Shown: positions 7,654 through 17,524 of the stretch, one piece after another
How positions within the stretch are numbered: the stretch's first letter is position 1
Layout: every line of letters begins with the position of its first letter
Assembly: GCF_017377775.1 (NCBI RefSeq)
Contig: NZ_JAFVLN010000019.1
Span: 124,001 to 188,000, forward strand
DNA: 64,000 nt
Reading direction: 5' to 3'
Origin: Streptomyces sp. VRA16 Mangrove soil
GTDB taxonomy: Bacteria > Actinomycetota > Actinomycetes > Streptomycetales > Streptomycetaceae
Position numbers and translations under genes: made by a program
The notes under the pieces: model-generated
The model's database searches: none
Seen by the model: only the letters and a program-made list of their open reading frames with translations
What the model was told of the DNA's origin: nothing

Positions 7654-9126
7654 TCAGTCCTGCGACTGCCCGGCCCACCATTCCTTGAGTGCCGTGACCG
7701 CCGCGTCGTGCTCCATCGGCCCGTTCTCCAGCCGGAGCTCCAGCAGGAACTTGTAGGCCTGGCCGATCACCGGCCCCGGGCCCACGCCCAGGATCTCCAT
7801 GATCTGGTTGCCGTCGAGGTCCGGGCGGATCGAGTCCAGCTCCTCCTGCTCCGCAAGGCGCTCGATGCGCTCCTCAAGACCGTCGTACGCCCGGGACAGC
7901 GTGTTCGCCTTGCGCTTGTTGCGGGTCGTGCAGTCGGAACGGGTCAGCTTGTGCAGCCGGGACAGGAGCGGCCCGGCGTCCCGCACATAGCGGCGCACGG
8001 CCGAGTCCGTCCACTCGCCGGTGCCGTAGCCGTGGAAGCGCAGGTGCAGCTCGACGAGGCGTGAGACGTCCTTCACGAGCTCGTTGGAGTACTTGAGCGC
8101 CGTCATGCGCTTCTTCGTCATCTTGGAGCCGACCACCTCGTGGTGGTGGAAGGAGACCCGGCCGTCCTTCTCGAAGCGGCGCGTGCGCGGCTTGCCGATG
8201 TCGTGCAGCAGCGCCGCGAGTCGCAGCGTCAGATCGGGCCCGTCGGTCTCCAGCGCCATCGCCTGCTCCAGGACGATCAGCGTGTGGTCGTAGACGTCCT
8301 TGTGCCGGTGGTGCTCGTCGCGCTCCAGGCGCAGGGCGGGCAGCTCGGGCAGGACGTGGTCGGCCAGGCCGGTGTCGACGAGCAGGGTGAGGCCCTTGCG
8401 CGGGTGCGCGGAGAGGATCAGCTTGTTGAGCTCGTCCCGGACGCGCTCGGCGGAGACGATCTCGATGCGCCCCGCCATCTCCGTCATCGCGGTGACGACG
8501 TCGGGGGCCACCTCGAAGTCCAGCTGCGCGGCGAAGCGGGCGGCCCGCATCATCCGCAGCGGGTCGTCGGAGAAGGAGTCCTCGGGAGTGCCGGGGGTCC
8601 GCAGAACGCGCTCGGCCAGGTCCTCAAGACCGCCGTGCGGGTCGATGAAGTCCTTCTCCGGGAGCGCGACCGCCATCGCGTTCACCGTGAAGTCGCGCCG
8701 GACGAGGTCTTCCTCGATCGAGTCGCCGTACGACACCTCCGGCTTGCGGGAGGCGCGGTCGTACGCCTCGGAGCGGTACGTCGTGACCTCGATCTCGAAG
8801 ACCTGGTCGACGCCCTCGACCCGGCCGTTCTTCTGGCATCCGACAGTGCCGAACGCGATCCCGACCTCCCAGACCGCGTCGGCCCAGGGACGGACGATCT
8901 TCAGCACGTCCTCGGGACGCGCGTCCGTGGTGAAGTCCAGATCGTTGCCGAGCCGGCCGAGCAGTGCGTCGCGAACCGAGCCGCCGACCAGGGCGAGGGA
9001 GAACCCGGCCTCCTGAAATCGGCGGGCGAGGTCGTCTGCGACAGGCGAAACCCGCAGCAGCTCGCTGACGGCGCGGCGCTGCACCTCGCTCAGGGCACTG
9101 GCGTTGTCTTCATTGGCGTTCGGCAC
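7654..9126 (-). CDS. cca: CCA tRNA nucleotidyltransferase / poly(A) polymerase family
   Basis: The product (490 residues) adds or repairs the 3' CCA of tRNA from CTP and ATP. The nucleotidyltransferase head has LVGGSVRDALLGR and NDLDFTTDARP (metal-binding Asp pair). The RNA-binding region has DPLRMMRAARFAAQL. A C-terminal HD domain (LAALLHDIGKPRTRR) is typical of bacterial members. I chose the GTG at 9126 (VPNANEDNAS) because the upstream in-frame sequence is Arg/Gly/Pro-rich and looks non-coding. No strong ribosome site is visible. It is divergent from the DUF6049 gene. In mycobacteria a NUDIX gene (mutT4) sits between these two; none is present here. Confidence 0.93.
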   Translation of the reverse strand: MPNANEDNASALSEVQRRAVSELLRVSPVADDLARRFQEAGFSLALVGGSVRDALLGRLGNDLDFTTDARPEDVLKIVRPWADAVWEVGIAFGTVGCQKNGRVEGVDQVFEIEVTTYRSEAYDRASRKPEVSYGDSIEEDLVRRDFTVNAMAVALPEKDFIDPHGGLEDLAERVLRTPGTPEDSFSDDPLRMMRAARFAAQLDFEVAPDVVTAMTEMAGRIEIVSAERVRDELNKLILSAHPRKGLTLLVDTGLADHVLPELPALRLERDEHHRHKDVYDHTLIVLEQAMALETDGPDLTLRLAALLHDIGKPRTRRFEKDGRVSFHHHEVVGSKMTKKRMTALKYSNELVKDVSRLVELHLRFHGYGTGEWTDSAVRRYVRDAGPLLSRLHKLTRSDCTTRNKRKANTLSRAYDGLEERIERLAEQEELDSIRPDLDGNQIMEILGVGPGPVIGQAYKFLLELRLENGPMEHDAAVTALKEWWAGQSQD

Positions 9127-9321
9127 AACAGGACAGGGTACGTGGCCCGGACCGCCCCGGCCGAACCGTTTGCAGGGCCCACGGCGTCCTCGTGCACAAG
9201 GGCCCCCTACTCTGACTGCACGATCTTGTGGGGCGGACCCAGGCACTCAGGCACAGTGCTGCTCGTTACGATGCGTGGACACATCTGCGACCACTGACGA
9301 CGACGAGGGACGGACGAGCGC

Positions 9322-11688
9322 GTGGCCGAGGCGGCAGACTTCCCAGGGATGAGTCCCTCACCTGCCCGCCGACTGCTGCGGCGTACGGGAGCACTGCTCG
9401 CCGCGACGCCGCTGCTCGCGGCGCCCGTACTGACCGGCGCCCCGCCCGCCCAGGCCGCCGCTCCTGCCACGGCCACCGCCGAAGCGACCGGCACGAGCAC
9501 GGTCGACGTCACGGTGAACGCCCTTTCGCCGAGCGTGCCGACCGACGGCGACACCCTGACGATCAAGGGCAAGGTCACCAACAAGGGCAGGCAGACCGTC
9601 ACCGACGCACACATCGGCCTGCGGGTCGGTACGTCGTTCAGCGGACGCACCCAGGTCGACACCGCGGCGAGGAACAGCACGGGCGGCTACCCCGACGGCA
9701 CCGAGGTCGCGAGCAAGTACGCCGAGAAGTTCGCCGATCTCAAGCCCGGCGCCACCCAGGACTTCACGCTCTCCGTGCCCGTCAAGGCGCTGAACCTGGG
9801 CGCCGACGGGGTCTACCAGATCAGCGCTGCCGTGCGCGGGCAGACGGCCGCCCTGCCGTACCCGCAGACGCTCGGCATCCAGCGCACGTTCCTGCCCTGG
9901 CAGCCGGACGGCGCGGACACGAAGACGAAGACGACCGTCCTGTGGCCGCTGATCGCGGACACGGGGCTGACGGCCGAGACGGGGACGAGCGAGGACCAGA
10001 CCGCTGTCTTCGACAACGACGACCTGGCCGACGAGATCGGCCCCGGCGGCCGCCTCCAGCAGATGCTGGCGCTCGGCAGCACGCTGGACGTCACCTGGGT
10101 GATCGACCCCGACCTGCTGGCCTCGGTCGACGCGATGACGGAGTCGTACAAGGTCAAGGGAGCGGACGGAAAGCTCACCTCGGGCAAGGACCACCGGGCG
10201 GTCGCCAACGCGTGGCTGAACGACCTGCAGACCGCGGTGCAGGGGCAGAAGGTGGTCACGCTCCCCTTCGCCGACCCCGATCTGGCCTCCCTCGCCCACA
10301 ACGGCACGAAGGTGGCCGGCTCGCTGAGCCACCTCAAGGACGCCACGGACGCCGCCGTGAAGACCGTGGACACGATCCTCCACGTCACGCCCGACGCTTC
10401 CTACGCCTGGCCCGTGGAGGGCGCCGTCGACCCGGACATCGTGAAGGTCGCCACGTCGGCCGGCGCCGACAAGATCATCGCGCGCAGCGACAGCCTCCGG
10501 GACAACAGCAGCCTGCAGTACACGCCGTCCGCCGCGCGGCCCATCGGCGGCGGCACGACCGCTGTGGTCGCCGACGCGCGCCTGTCGACCGCGTTCGAGG
10601 GCGACATGACGCGCGCCGAGAACTCCACGCTCGCCGTGCAGAAGTTCCTCGCCCAGAGCCTGATGCTCGACCTGCAGACGGACAAGCAGCGCACCGCGGT
10701 GATCGCCCCGCAACGCATGCCCACCGCCAGCCAGGCCCAGACGATGGCCAAGGCGGTCGCGGCGCTCCAGGAGGGCACCTGGTCGCAGTCCCAGGGCCTG
10801 TCCGCCACCGCGGGGGCCAAGCCCGACCCGGGGGCGACCACCCGCGTGCCGTCCACGCGCGCGTACCCGTCGAAGCTGCGCAAGCAGGAGCTGCCGCAGG
10901 CGGCCTTCGAGCAGATCCAGGCCACGCAGCGCGAGCTGGAGAACTTCAAGGTCGTCCTCACCAACGAGTCGCGTGTGGTGACCCCGTTCGGCCGGGCCGT
11001 GGACCGCGAGATGTCCACGTCCTGGCGGGGTAGCACCACGGCGGCGGACGGCTTCCGCACGGGTGTCTCCGACTATCTGTCCGGCCTCACCGACCAGGTG
11101 TCGCTGATCGACAAGTCCGAGGTGAAGCTCTCCGGGCGCAGCGCGACCATCCCGGTGTCGGTGCAGAACAACCTGTGGCAGGACGTCGACCACCTCAAGC
11201 TGCGGCTCACGTCCGACAACGGCACCCGCCTCAAGATCGGCGACGGCGCCTCGCAGGACCAGGAGGTGACGATCGCCAGCGGGCACAGCCAGTCGGTGAA
11301 GTTCACCACCACCGCCAAGGCCACCGGGCCCGTCTGGGTCTACGCCCAGCTCTACACCGAGGACAACCAGCCCTACGGCAAGCAGATCGCCTTCCAGGTC
11401 GACGTCACCGAGGTCACCTCGACCGTGATGCTCGTGATCGCCGGCGGCGTCCTGCTGCTGGTCCTGGCCGGGTTCCGCATGTTCACCCAGCGCAAGCGCG
11501 CCACGGCCGCCAAGGCCGACGAGGACGCTCCGCAGGACGACTCGGGGACGGCCGCCGAGGCCGGGCCCGAGGACGACTCGACGCCCGCCGCGCGGGCAGA
11601 CGTCCCGCAGCAGCCGAGTGACCCGACGGCTGACACCACTTCCGAAAGCACGGCCCCGTCGGACACGAGTGAGAGAGTGGACCGTTGA
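9322..11688 (+). CDS. DUF6049-type exported, membrane-anchored protein of unknown function
   Basis: This 788-residue protein has an export signal with Arg pairs (RRLLRRTGALLAATPLL) and a probable AQA cleavage site. A large extracytoplasmic part follows, beginning with an Ig-like domain (TVNALSPSVPTDGDTLTIKGKV). A single membrane helix near 700 (VMLVIAGGVLLLVLAGF) precedes a cytosolic acidic tail of about 60 residues rich in Asp, Ala and Pro. The GTG at 9322 is preceded by GAGGGACGG. It lies just upstream of murJ and matches the position of mycobacterial Rv3909. A role next to lipid II export is plausible but unproven. No enzymatic motif is recognised. Confidence 0.75.
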   Translation: MAEAADFPGMSPSPARRLLRRTGALLAATPLLAAPVLTGAPPAQAAAPATATAEATGTSTVDVTVNALSPSVPTDGDTLTIKGKVTNKGRQTVTDAHIGLRVGTSFSGRTQVDTAARNSTGGYPDGTEVASKYAEKFADLKPGATQDFTLSVPVKALNLGADGVYQISAAVRGQTAALPYPQTLGIQRTFLPWQPDGADTKTKTTVLWPLIADTGLTAETGTSEDQTAVFDNDDLADEIGPGGRLQQMLALGSTLDVTWVIDPDLLASVDAMTESYKVKGADGKLTSGKDHRAVANAWLNDLQTAVQGQKVVTLPFADPDLASLAHNGTKVAGSLSHLKDATDAAVKTVDTILHVTPDASYAWPVEGAVDPDIVKVATSAGADKIIARSDSLRDNSSLQYTPSAARPIGGGTTAVVADARLSTAFEGDMTRAENSTLAVQKFLAQSLMLDLQTDKQRTAVIAPQRMPTASQAQTMAKAVAALQEGTWSQSQGLSATAGAKPDPGATTRVPSTRAYPSKLRKQELPQAAFEQIQATQRELENFKVVLTNESRVVTPFGRAVDREMSTSWRGSTTAADGFRTGVSDYLSGLTDQVSLIDKSEVKLSGRSATIPVSVQNNLWQDVDHLKLRLTSDNGTRLKIGDGASQDQEVTIASGHSQSVKFTTTAKATGPVWVYAQLYTEDNQPYGKQIAFQVDVTEVTSTVMLVIAGGVLLLVLAGFRMFTQRKRATAAKADEDAPQDDSGTAAEAGPEDDSTPAARADVPQQPSDPTADTTSESTAPSDTSERVDR

Positions 11689-11733
11689 GCGATGTCGTGG
11701 CCGGTGGGCCGGGGACGATGAGGTGGGGTAACC

Positions 11734-13968
11734 ATGAACGCGCCGTACGACGGTGACCGTGGCCAGGGCTCGGGCGGCTCTGCCTCGGGCGACGGCCACC
11801 CGTACGCCGGCTCCCACGGTGTCGGCGGGCAGGTCCCGCCGCCCCAGCCGGCCCCCGACGCGTACCTCCAGGACGCGTACGACCAGGATCCGTACCGTGC
11901 ACAGGATCTGGCCGCGCAGGACCCGGTGACCGAGGCGCTGTACGACCGCGCCGCGCACCCCCCGCCTGCCCCGGGCACCTACCAGGCGCAGCAGCCGCTC
12001 TACGCGCCGCCGCCCACGAACCAGTACCAGCCGGACCCGCGCGTGTGGGCGCAGACGCCGCCGCCGGAGCCGGAGGGCCCCACCCAGTACCTGCCGTACG
12101 GCGACGACGCCCGTACGACGCAGTTCGTGGGCGTCGACGACCTGGTGACACAGGCGAGCGAGGAGCGCCACGAGCCGGACGCCTTCGCGCACCTCTTCCG
12201 CGACCAGCAGCCGGGCTACAGCGGGAACCGTCCGCCGGCCCCGCAGCCGGTCGACGACAAGACGCAGGTCCTCGGCCAGGCGGCCGTCCCCGCACCGCCG
12301 CCGGCCGCCGCGCCGGCCCCCGCCACGCCCAAGAAGGGCGGCCGCGCCTCCAGCCTCATGAAGTCGAGCGCGGTGATGGCGGCGGGCACGCTCGTCTCCC
12401 GCCTCACCGGCTTCGTCCGCACCATGGTGATCACCGCGGCGCTCGGCGCCGGACTCCTCGGTGACACCTGGTCCGTCGCGTACACGCTGCCGACGATGAT
12501 CTACATCCTGACCGTCGGCGGCGGCCTGAACTCCGTGTTCGTGCCGCAGCTGGTGCGCGCCATGAAGGAGGACGAGGACGGCGGCGAGGCCTTCGCCAAC
12601 CGCCTGCTCACCCTTGTCATGGTGGCGCTCGCGGGCATCACGGCGATCGTCGTGTTCGCCGCGCCGCTGCTGATCCACCTGATGTCGAGCACGGTCGCCA
12701 ACGACCCGGCGGCCGACAGCGTCGGCATCGCCTTCGCCCGCTACTGCCTGCCCACGATCTTCTTCATGGGTGTGCACGTGGTCATGGGCCAGATCCTCAA
12801 CGCCCGCGGGAAGTTCGGCGCGATGATGTGGACCCCGGTCCTCAACAACATCGTCATGATCTTCACGTTCGGCATGTTCCTGTGGGTCTACGGTCCCTGG
12901 TCCCAGACGAAGATGTCGGTCGGCACCATCCCGGACGAGGCCGTGCGCCTCCTGGGGATCGGCACCCTGCTGGGCCTGGTCGTGCAGTCGCTGGCGATGA
13001 TCCCGTACCTGCGCGAGACCGGCTTCCGCTTCCGGCTGCGCTTCGACTGGAAGGGCCACGGCCTCGGCAAGGCCGTCAAGCTCGCCAAGTGGACGGTCCT
13101 GTTCGTCCTCGCCAACCAGGCGGGCGTCCTGGTCGTCACCCAGCTGGCCACCGCCGCCGGTGAGGCCTCGCCCGTGGACGGCACCGGCATCATGGGCTAC
13201 TCGAACGCACAGCTGATCTGGGGCATGCCGCAGGCCATCATCACCGTCTCGGTCATGGCCGCGATGCTGCCGCGCATCTCGCGCTCCGCCCACGACGGCG
13301 ACGCGGGCGCGGTCCGCGACGACATCTCCTCGGGCCTGCGCACCTCGGCCGTGGCGATCGTCCCGATCTCGTTCATGTTCGTGGCGCTCGGCATCCCGAT
13401 GTGCACCCTGCTCTTCGGCTCCAGCGGCATCGAGGCCGCCCAGTCCATGGGCTTCATCCTCATGGCGTTCGGCCTCGGCCTGATCCCTTACTCCGTCCAG
13501 TACGTCGTGCTGCGCGGCTTCTACGCGTACGAGGACACGCGGACGCCCTTCTACAACACGGTCATCGTCGCCGCGGTCAACGCCGCCGCCTCGGCCGTGT
13601 GCTACCTGATCCTGCCCGCCCGCTGGGCCGTCGTCGGCATGGCTCTGTCCTACGGTCTCGCCTACGCCATCGGCGTCGGTGTCGCGTGGCGGCGGCTGCG
13701 CAACCGGCTCGGCGGCGACCTGGACGGAGCGAATGTAGTCCGTACGTACGCCCGGCTCTGCCTCGCCTCCGTACCCGCTACGGTCATCGGCGGCGGAATC
13801 GGGTACGCGGTCACCGAGGCTCTCGGCCACGGCGTCGTCGGATCCATCGCGGCGCTGGTCGTAGGCAGTGCGGCGCTGCTGGGTGTCTTCTATGTAGCAG
13901 CCCGCAAAATGCGGATCGAAGAACTGAATTCTCTGGTCGGAATGGTCCGTGGCCGCCTTGGCCGCTGA
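11734..13968 (+). CDS. murJ: MurJ/MviN lipid II flippase
   Basis: The product has 744 residues. Residues 1 to ~205 are a Pro/Gln/Tyr-rich, probably disordered cytosolic extension. The MurJ core (MOP superfamily) follows, starting SSAVMAAGTLVSRLTGFVRTM and carrying about 13-14 membrane segments. Arg residues in GFVRT and at YVVLRGFYAYEDTRTP match the charged central cavity of the family. It translocates lipid II to the outer face for peptidoglycan synthesis. ATG at 11734 follows GAGGTGGGG. In mycobacteria MurJ is fused to a pseudokinase and an extracellular domain; here those parts form the next gene. Confidence 0.95.
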   Translation: MNAPYDGDRGQGSGGSASGDGHPYAGSHGVGGQVPPPQPAPDAYLQDAYDQDPYRAQDLAAQDPVTEALYDRAAHPPPAPGTYQAQQPLYAPPPTNQYQPDPRVWAQTPPPEPEGPTQYLPYGDDARTTQFVGVDDLVTQASEERHEPDAFAHLFRDQQPGYSGNRPPAPQPVDDKTQVLGQAAVPAPPPAAAPAPATPKKGGRASSLMKSSAVMAAGTLVSRLTGFVRTMVITAALGAGLLGDTWSVAYTLPTMIYILTVGGGLNSVFVPQLVRAMKEDEDGGEAFANRLLTLVMVALAGITAIVVFAAPLLIHLMSSTVANDPAADSVGIAFARYCLPTIFFMGVHVVMGQILNARGKFGAMMWTPVLNNIVMIFTFGMFLWVYGPWSQTKMSVGTIPDEAVRLLGIGTLLGLVVQSLAMIPYLRETGFRFRLRFDWKGHGLGKAVKLAKWTVLFVLANQAGVLVVTQLATAAGEASPVDGTGIMGYSNAQLIWGMPQAIITVSVMAAMLPRISRSAHDGDAGAVRDDISSGLRTSAVAIVPISFMFVALGIPMCTLLFGSSGIEAAQSMGFILMAFGLGLIPYSVQYVVLRGFYAYEDTRTPFYNTVIVAAVNAAASAVCYLILPARWAVVGMALSYGLAYAIGVGVAWRRLRNRLGGDLDGANVVRTYARLCLASVPATVIGGGIGYAVTEALGHGVVGSIAALVVGSAALLGVFYVAARKMRIEELNSLVGMVRGRLGR

Positions 13969-14088
13969 CTCGGCCGGATGTGCGCACAACCATCGGCGAC
14001 CACCGCGTGTCGTGCATAGCGCCGGACTGTGGGCACAATTGGCTTTGGCGTCGGAGTGAGTGCAACGAATGGGGAGGCAGGAGCGACG

Positions 14089-15819
14089 GTGGCGGAACGG
14101 AGCACGGCTGCCGTCGACGTGGCCGACAACGGCGGTGACGAACCGCTGACCGCCAAGGCGGACAAGGCGGAGCAGGCCACGGCCGACGGTGTGGCCGAGA
14201 GTGCGGAGCAGAAGCAGACGGCGTCACAGGCGCCTGCGGACACCGCGGAGACGGGCACGCACCTCAGCCCCGGCAAGGCATCACCACCCGAGCTGCACAG
14301 CGGGCACAAGCTCGCCAGGCGGTATCGGCTCGAAGAGTGCGTCACCCGTCTGGACGGTTTCAGCAGCTGGCGTGCGGTCGACGAGAAGCTGCGTCGCGCC
14401 GTCGGGGTGCACCTGCTGCCCGCCGACCATCCGCGGGCCCGCTCCGTGCTCGCCGCGGCCCGCTCGTCGGCGCTGCTCGGCGATCCCCGCTTCGTCCAGG
14501 TCCTGGACGCGGTGGAGGAGAACGATCTCGTCTACGTGGTCCACGAGTGGCTGCCCGACGCCACCGAGCTGACCGCGCTGCTCGCCGTCAGCTCCCTGGA
14601 GGCGCACGACGCGTACGAGATGGTCAGCCAGGTCTCGCACGCCATGGCCGCCGCACACCGGGAGGGCCTGGCGCACCTGCGCCTCACGCCGAGCGCCGTG
14701 CTGCGCACCTCGACCGGCCAGTGGCGGATCCGCGGCCTCGCCGTCAACGCGGCGCTGCGCGGCATCACCTCCGACACCCCGCAGCGCACCGACGCCGAGG
14801 CGATCGGCGCGCTCCTGTACGCGTCCCTGACGCAGCGGTGGCCCTACGAGAACGATGCCTACGGACTGACCGGGCTGCCCAAGGACGTCGGGCTCATCGC
14901 GCCCGACCAGGTCCGGGCCGGCGTCCACCGCGGTCTCGCCGAGCTCGCCATGCGCGCGCTCGCCAACGACGGGGCCACCGCCTCCCGCCAGGAGCCGCCG
15001 TGCACCACGCCGGAGGACCTGGTGAAGGCGATCGGCGAGATGCCCAGGATCCGTCCTCCGGAGCCCGCGTTCACCGCGCCCCCGGAGTACCAGCGCACGA
15101 CGTACCAGCAGGGCTCGTACGGCCGTCCTGCGGCGCCCGGCGCCACCCAGCCCGTCCCCACGCCGCCGCCCCCGCTGCAGAGCCGCACCGGCAAGGCCCT
15201 CAAGTGGGCCGTCTCGGCGCTGCTCATCGCCGCGCTGGGGCTCGGCAGCTGGCAGCTCGCGGACGCGCTCATGGACCGCGGCACGTCGAACGGGACGGAG
15301 AACACCCACACCACGGACGGCAGCGCCAAGGACGACAAGAAGCCCGCGAAGACCATCACCATCGAGGGCGCCAAGGAGTTCGTCGCGGCGGGTGACTCCC
15401 AGTCCCCGCAGGACGTCGACAAGACGTACGACAACGACGGCTCCTCCTACTGGCGCACGAAGGCCTTCGTCGACGGTCCCAAGATGGTCATAAAGCCGGG
15501 TGTCGGCATCGTCTACGACCTCGGTTCCGAACAGGACGTGTCGGGCTCGTCGATAAAGTTCCGCTACGGCGGTGACCACACCACCGTCTCGCTGTACGCG
15601 TCGGACTCGCTGAGCCCCAGCCCGTCCGCCATCAGCGGCATGGAGCGGCTAGGCGCCAAGACGGATACCACGGGCACCTCGGTGAGTATCAAGGCCGACA
15701 AGCCGGTCAAGACGCGGTACGTGCTCGTATGGCTGACCGCACTGCCCCACGCGGGTCAGGATGGGTACAGCGGCGCCGGCTACAAGCAGGGCATCACGGA
15801 CGTGAAGTTCACCGGCTGA
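14089..15819 (+). CDS. Membrane pseudokinase with extracellular discoidin-like domain
   Basis: The product has 576 residues. After a low-complexity start (1-65), residues ~66-330 follow a protein-kinase fold but lack catalytic motifs. The HRD loop reads AHLRLTPSAVL, the DFG region reads IRGLAVNAALRG, and no glycine-rich loop or VAIK lysine is evident. A Pro-rich linker leads to one membrane helix (~372-393). The outer part (~430-576) resembles an F5/8-type galactose-binding fold (DNDGSSYWRTKAFVDGP, TRYVLVWLTALP). The GTG at 14089 is preceded by GGGGAGGCAGGAG. It corresponds to the C-terminal pseudokinase of mycobacterial MviN, which binds FhaA when phosphorylated. A similar scaffold role is inferred. 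Confidence 0.85.
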   Translation: MAERSTAAVDVADNGGDEPLTAKADKAEQATADGVAESAEQKQTASQAPADTAETGTHLSPGKASPPELHSGHKLARRYRLEECVTRLDGFSSWRAVDEKLRRAVGVHLLPADHPRARSVLAAARSSALLGDPRFVQVLDAVEENDLVYVVHEWLPDATELTALLAVSSLEAHDAYEMVSQVSHAMAAAHREGLAHLRLTPSAVLRTSTGQWRIRGLAVNAALRGITSDTPQRTDAEAIGALLYASLTQRWPYENDAYGLTGLPKDVGLIAPDQVRAGVHRGLAELAMRALANDGATASRQEPPCTTPEDLVKAIGEMPRIRPPEPAFTAPPEYQRTTYQQGSYGRPAAPGATQPVPTPPPPLQSRTGKALKWAVSALLIAALGLGSWQLADALMDRGTSNGTENTHTTDGSAKDDKKPAKTITIEGAKEFVAAGDSQSPQDVDKTYDNDGSSYWRTKAFVDGPKMVIKPGVGIVYDLGSEQDVSGSSIKFRYGGDHTTVSLYASDSLSPSPSAISGMERLGAKTDTTGTSVSIKADKPVKTRYVLVWLTALPHAGQDGYSGAGYKQGITDVKFTG

Positions 15820-15855
15820 CGCTTCAGGGACTCATCAGGGGGAGGGGGTTCGGCA

Positions 15856-16569
15856 GTGGACGACGCCTATGGCGGAGTAAGCGATCAGGACCTCCTCGCC
15901 CGTCATGTCGAGGGCGACAAGGACGCCTTCGGCGAGATCGTGCGCCGGCACCGGGACCGGCTGTGGGCCGTGGCGCTGCGGACGCTGGGGGACCGGGAGG
16001 AAGCGGCCGACGCGGTGCAGGACGCGCTCGTCTCGGCGTACCGCGCCGCGCACACCTTCCGCGGCCAGTCCGCCGTCACGACCTGGCTGCACCGCATCAC
16101 CGTCAACGCGTGCCTGGACCGGGCCCGTAAGACCGCGTCGCGCAGGACCGCCCCGGTGGACGACACCGAACGCCTGGAGCAGCTTCTGGAGCCGCACGAG
16201 TCGGCGGCGGCGCCCGCCGAGCGCAACGATCTGCACCGGGAGCTCCTGGCGGCCCTGGCCTCCCTTCCGGCCGATCAGCGGGCGGCTCTGGTCCTCGTCG
16301 ACATGCAGGGCTATCCGGTGGCCGAGGCCGCCCGCGTCCTCGACATCCCCACAGGAACCGTGAAGAGCCGCTGCGCCCGGGGCAGAGCCCGACTGCTGCC
16401 CCTCCTGACCCACCTACGGACGGAGTCCGGTGGGAAGGACGATGGCGAGAACCCGCCCCCCGGAAGGAACCGGGCGCAGGGGACATCCGTCCCACCCGCA
16501 GCGGGGCCTCGGGACGAGGCCGGGCCACATGACTCGACTGCGGTGAAGGGCGGAGGTGGGCGAGCGTGA
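15856..16569 (+). CDS. sigM: ECF RNA polymerase sigma factor SigM
   Basis: The product has 237 residues. Sigma region 2 spans ~10-85 (DAFGEIVRRHRDRLWAVALR, ADAVQDALVSAYRA) and region 4 ~130-185 (LPADQRAALVLVDMQGYPVAEAA, GTVKSRCARGRARL). A 45-residue polar tail follows. The GTG at 15856 lies downstream of an AGGGGGAGGGGG purine run. It overlaps rsmA by 4 bp (GTGA), so the two are translationally coupled. The neighbourhood (murJ, pseudokinase, sigM, rsmA, trxB, trxA) matches the S. coelicolor sigM locus. Confidence 0.92.
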   Translation: MDDAYGGVSDQDLLARHVEGDKDAFGEIVRRHRDRLWAVALRTLGDREEAADAVQDALVSAYRAAHTFRGQSAVTTWLHRITVNACLDRARKTASRRTAPVDDTERLEQLLEPHESAAAPAERNDLHRELLAALASLPADQRAALVLVDMQGYPVAEAARVLDIPTGTVKSRCARGRARLLPLLTHLRTESGGKDDGENPPPGRNRAQGTSVPPAAGPRDEAGPHDSTAVKGGGGRA

Positions 16570-17483
16570 CTTCCACGACCGACACGGCAGAACACCCGGA
16601 GGTCACCGAGATCTCCGACCTCGCCGAGGGCCTGCTGCCGCCGTCCCGTACCTCCGACATCCGCCGGCACATCGACGGCTGTGTCCTGTGCGCCGACGTC
16701 TACTCCTCCTTGGAGGAGATCCGCGGGATGCTCGGCACGCTGCCGGACGCACCGCGCATGCCCGAGGACGTCGCCGCCCGGATCGACGCGGCGCTGGCCG
16801 CGGAAGCGCTCCTGGACACGGTCACGTACGCGGCCGAGGCAAGCCCCGCGGACGAGGGGCGCGACGAGGAAGCCGTCCGTGAAACCGAGCCTGTTTCACG
16901 TGAAACATCGCCCGAGTCCCCCGTCCCCGCACCACGGAGCACGGACCGCCCGGCCGGTCATGCGCACTCCGCCACCGGCCCCGGCCGCACGTCACGCACG
17001 GGACGACGTCGCACGCGCGCCGCGATCGGCGCCGTCCTCGCCGCTGCTGCGATCGGCACAGGCGCGCTGTTCCTGCAGAACGGAGGCGGCACCCCGGTCG
17101 CCCATCCGCCCGCGAGCACCGGCAAGCCCGTCTCCACGTTCGCCAAGGAGAACCTGGAGACGAAAGTCTCGGAGCTGCTCCACGACGCGAACCCGCCGCT
17201 CGGCACGGAGACCACCGGCCCCAACACGCCGGCGAATCCCGAGATGCCGAAGAGCGCTCTGGCGCCGCCGGCCTGCATCCAGCTGGGAACGCACCGCAAC
17301 GAGGACCCGATCGCGTTCAAGCGGGGTACCTACGAGGGAAAGCCCGTCTATCTCCTCGTGCTGCCCGACAGGAGTGACCCGGCGCGCCGGGTCACTGCGT
17401 TCATCGTCGACGCGGCCTGCACGAAGCAGACGTCCTCCACGGCGGGCAAGCTGCTGTACAGCCACACCTACAACCGGACCTGA
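16566..17483 (+). CDS. rsmA: Anti-sigma factor RsmA (zinc-finger/Fe-S type, transmembrane)
   Basis: The product has 305 residues. The N-terminal domain carries H35-x3-C39-x2-C42, the metal-binding motif of ZAS-type anti-sigma factors. The S. coelicolor RsmA homologue is known to bind a [2Fe-2S] cluster that affects its hold on SigM. A membrane helix lies near 153-172. The outer C-terminal domain has two cysteines (ACIQLG, DAACTK). Residues 110-114 (VSRET) are encoded by a perfect parS site in a Ser/Pro/Glu-rich linker. It starts in a 4-bp overlap with sigM. Confidence 0.88.
   Translation: MTSTTDTAEHPEVTEISDLAEGLLPPSRTSDIRRHIDGCVLCADVYSSLEEIRGMLGTLPDAPRMPEDVAARIDAALAAEALLDTVTYAAEASPADEGRDEEAVRETEPVSRETSPESPVPAPRSTDRPAGHAHSATGPGRTSRTGRRRTRAAIGAVLAAAAIGTGALFLQNGGGTPVAHPPASTGKPVSTFAKENLETKVSELLHDANPPLGTETTGPNTPANPEMPKSALAPPACIQLGTHRNEDPIAFKRGTYEGKPVYLLVLPDRSDPARRVTAFIVDAACTKQTSSTAGKLLYSHTYNRT
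16893..16906. other. parS: parS site 5, inside rsmA
   Basis: A perfect GTTTCACGTGAAAC lies in the coding region, in frame as Val-Ser-Arg-Glu-Thr within the linker between the anti-sigma domain and the membrane helix. A half-match, CGTGAAAC, lies at 16878-16885. Confidence 0.95.
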
Positions 17484-17524
17484 AGGGCGGCCGAACGCAC
17501 TCCCGATGTGCACCCTGACACGTT

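Noticed and set aside
9358..13989. A 1543-codon open frame opposite the DUF6049 and murJ genes
   Set aside because: Its His/Arg/Gly/Asp-rich sequence is the expected mirror of high-GC third positions, and it spans two real genes and their gap.
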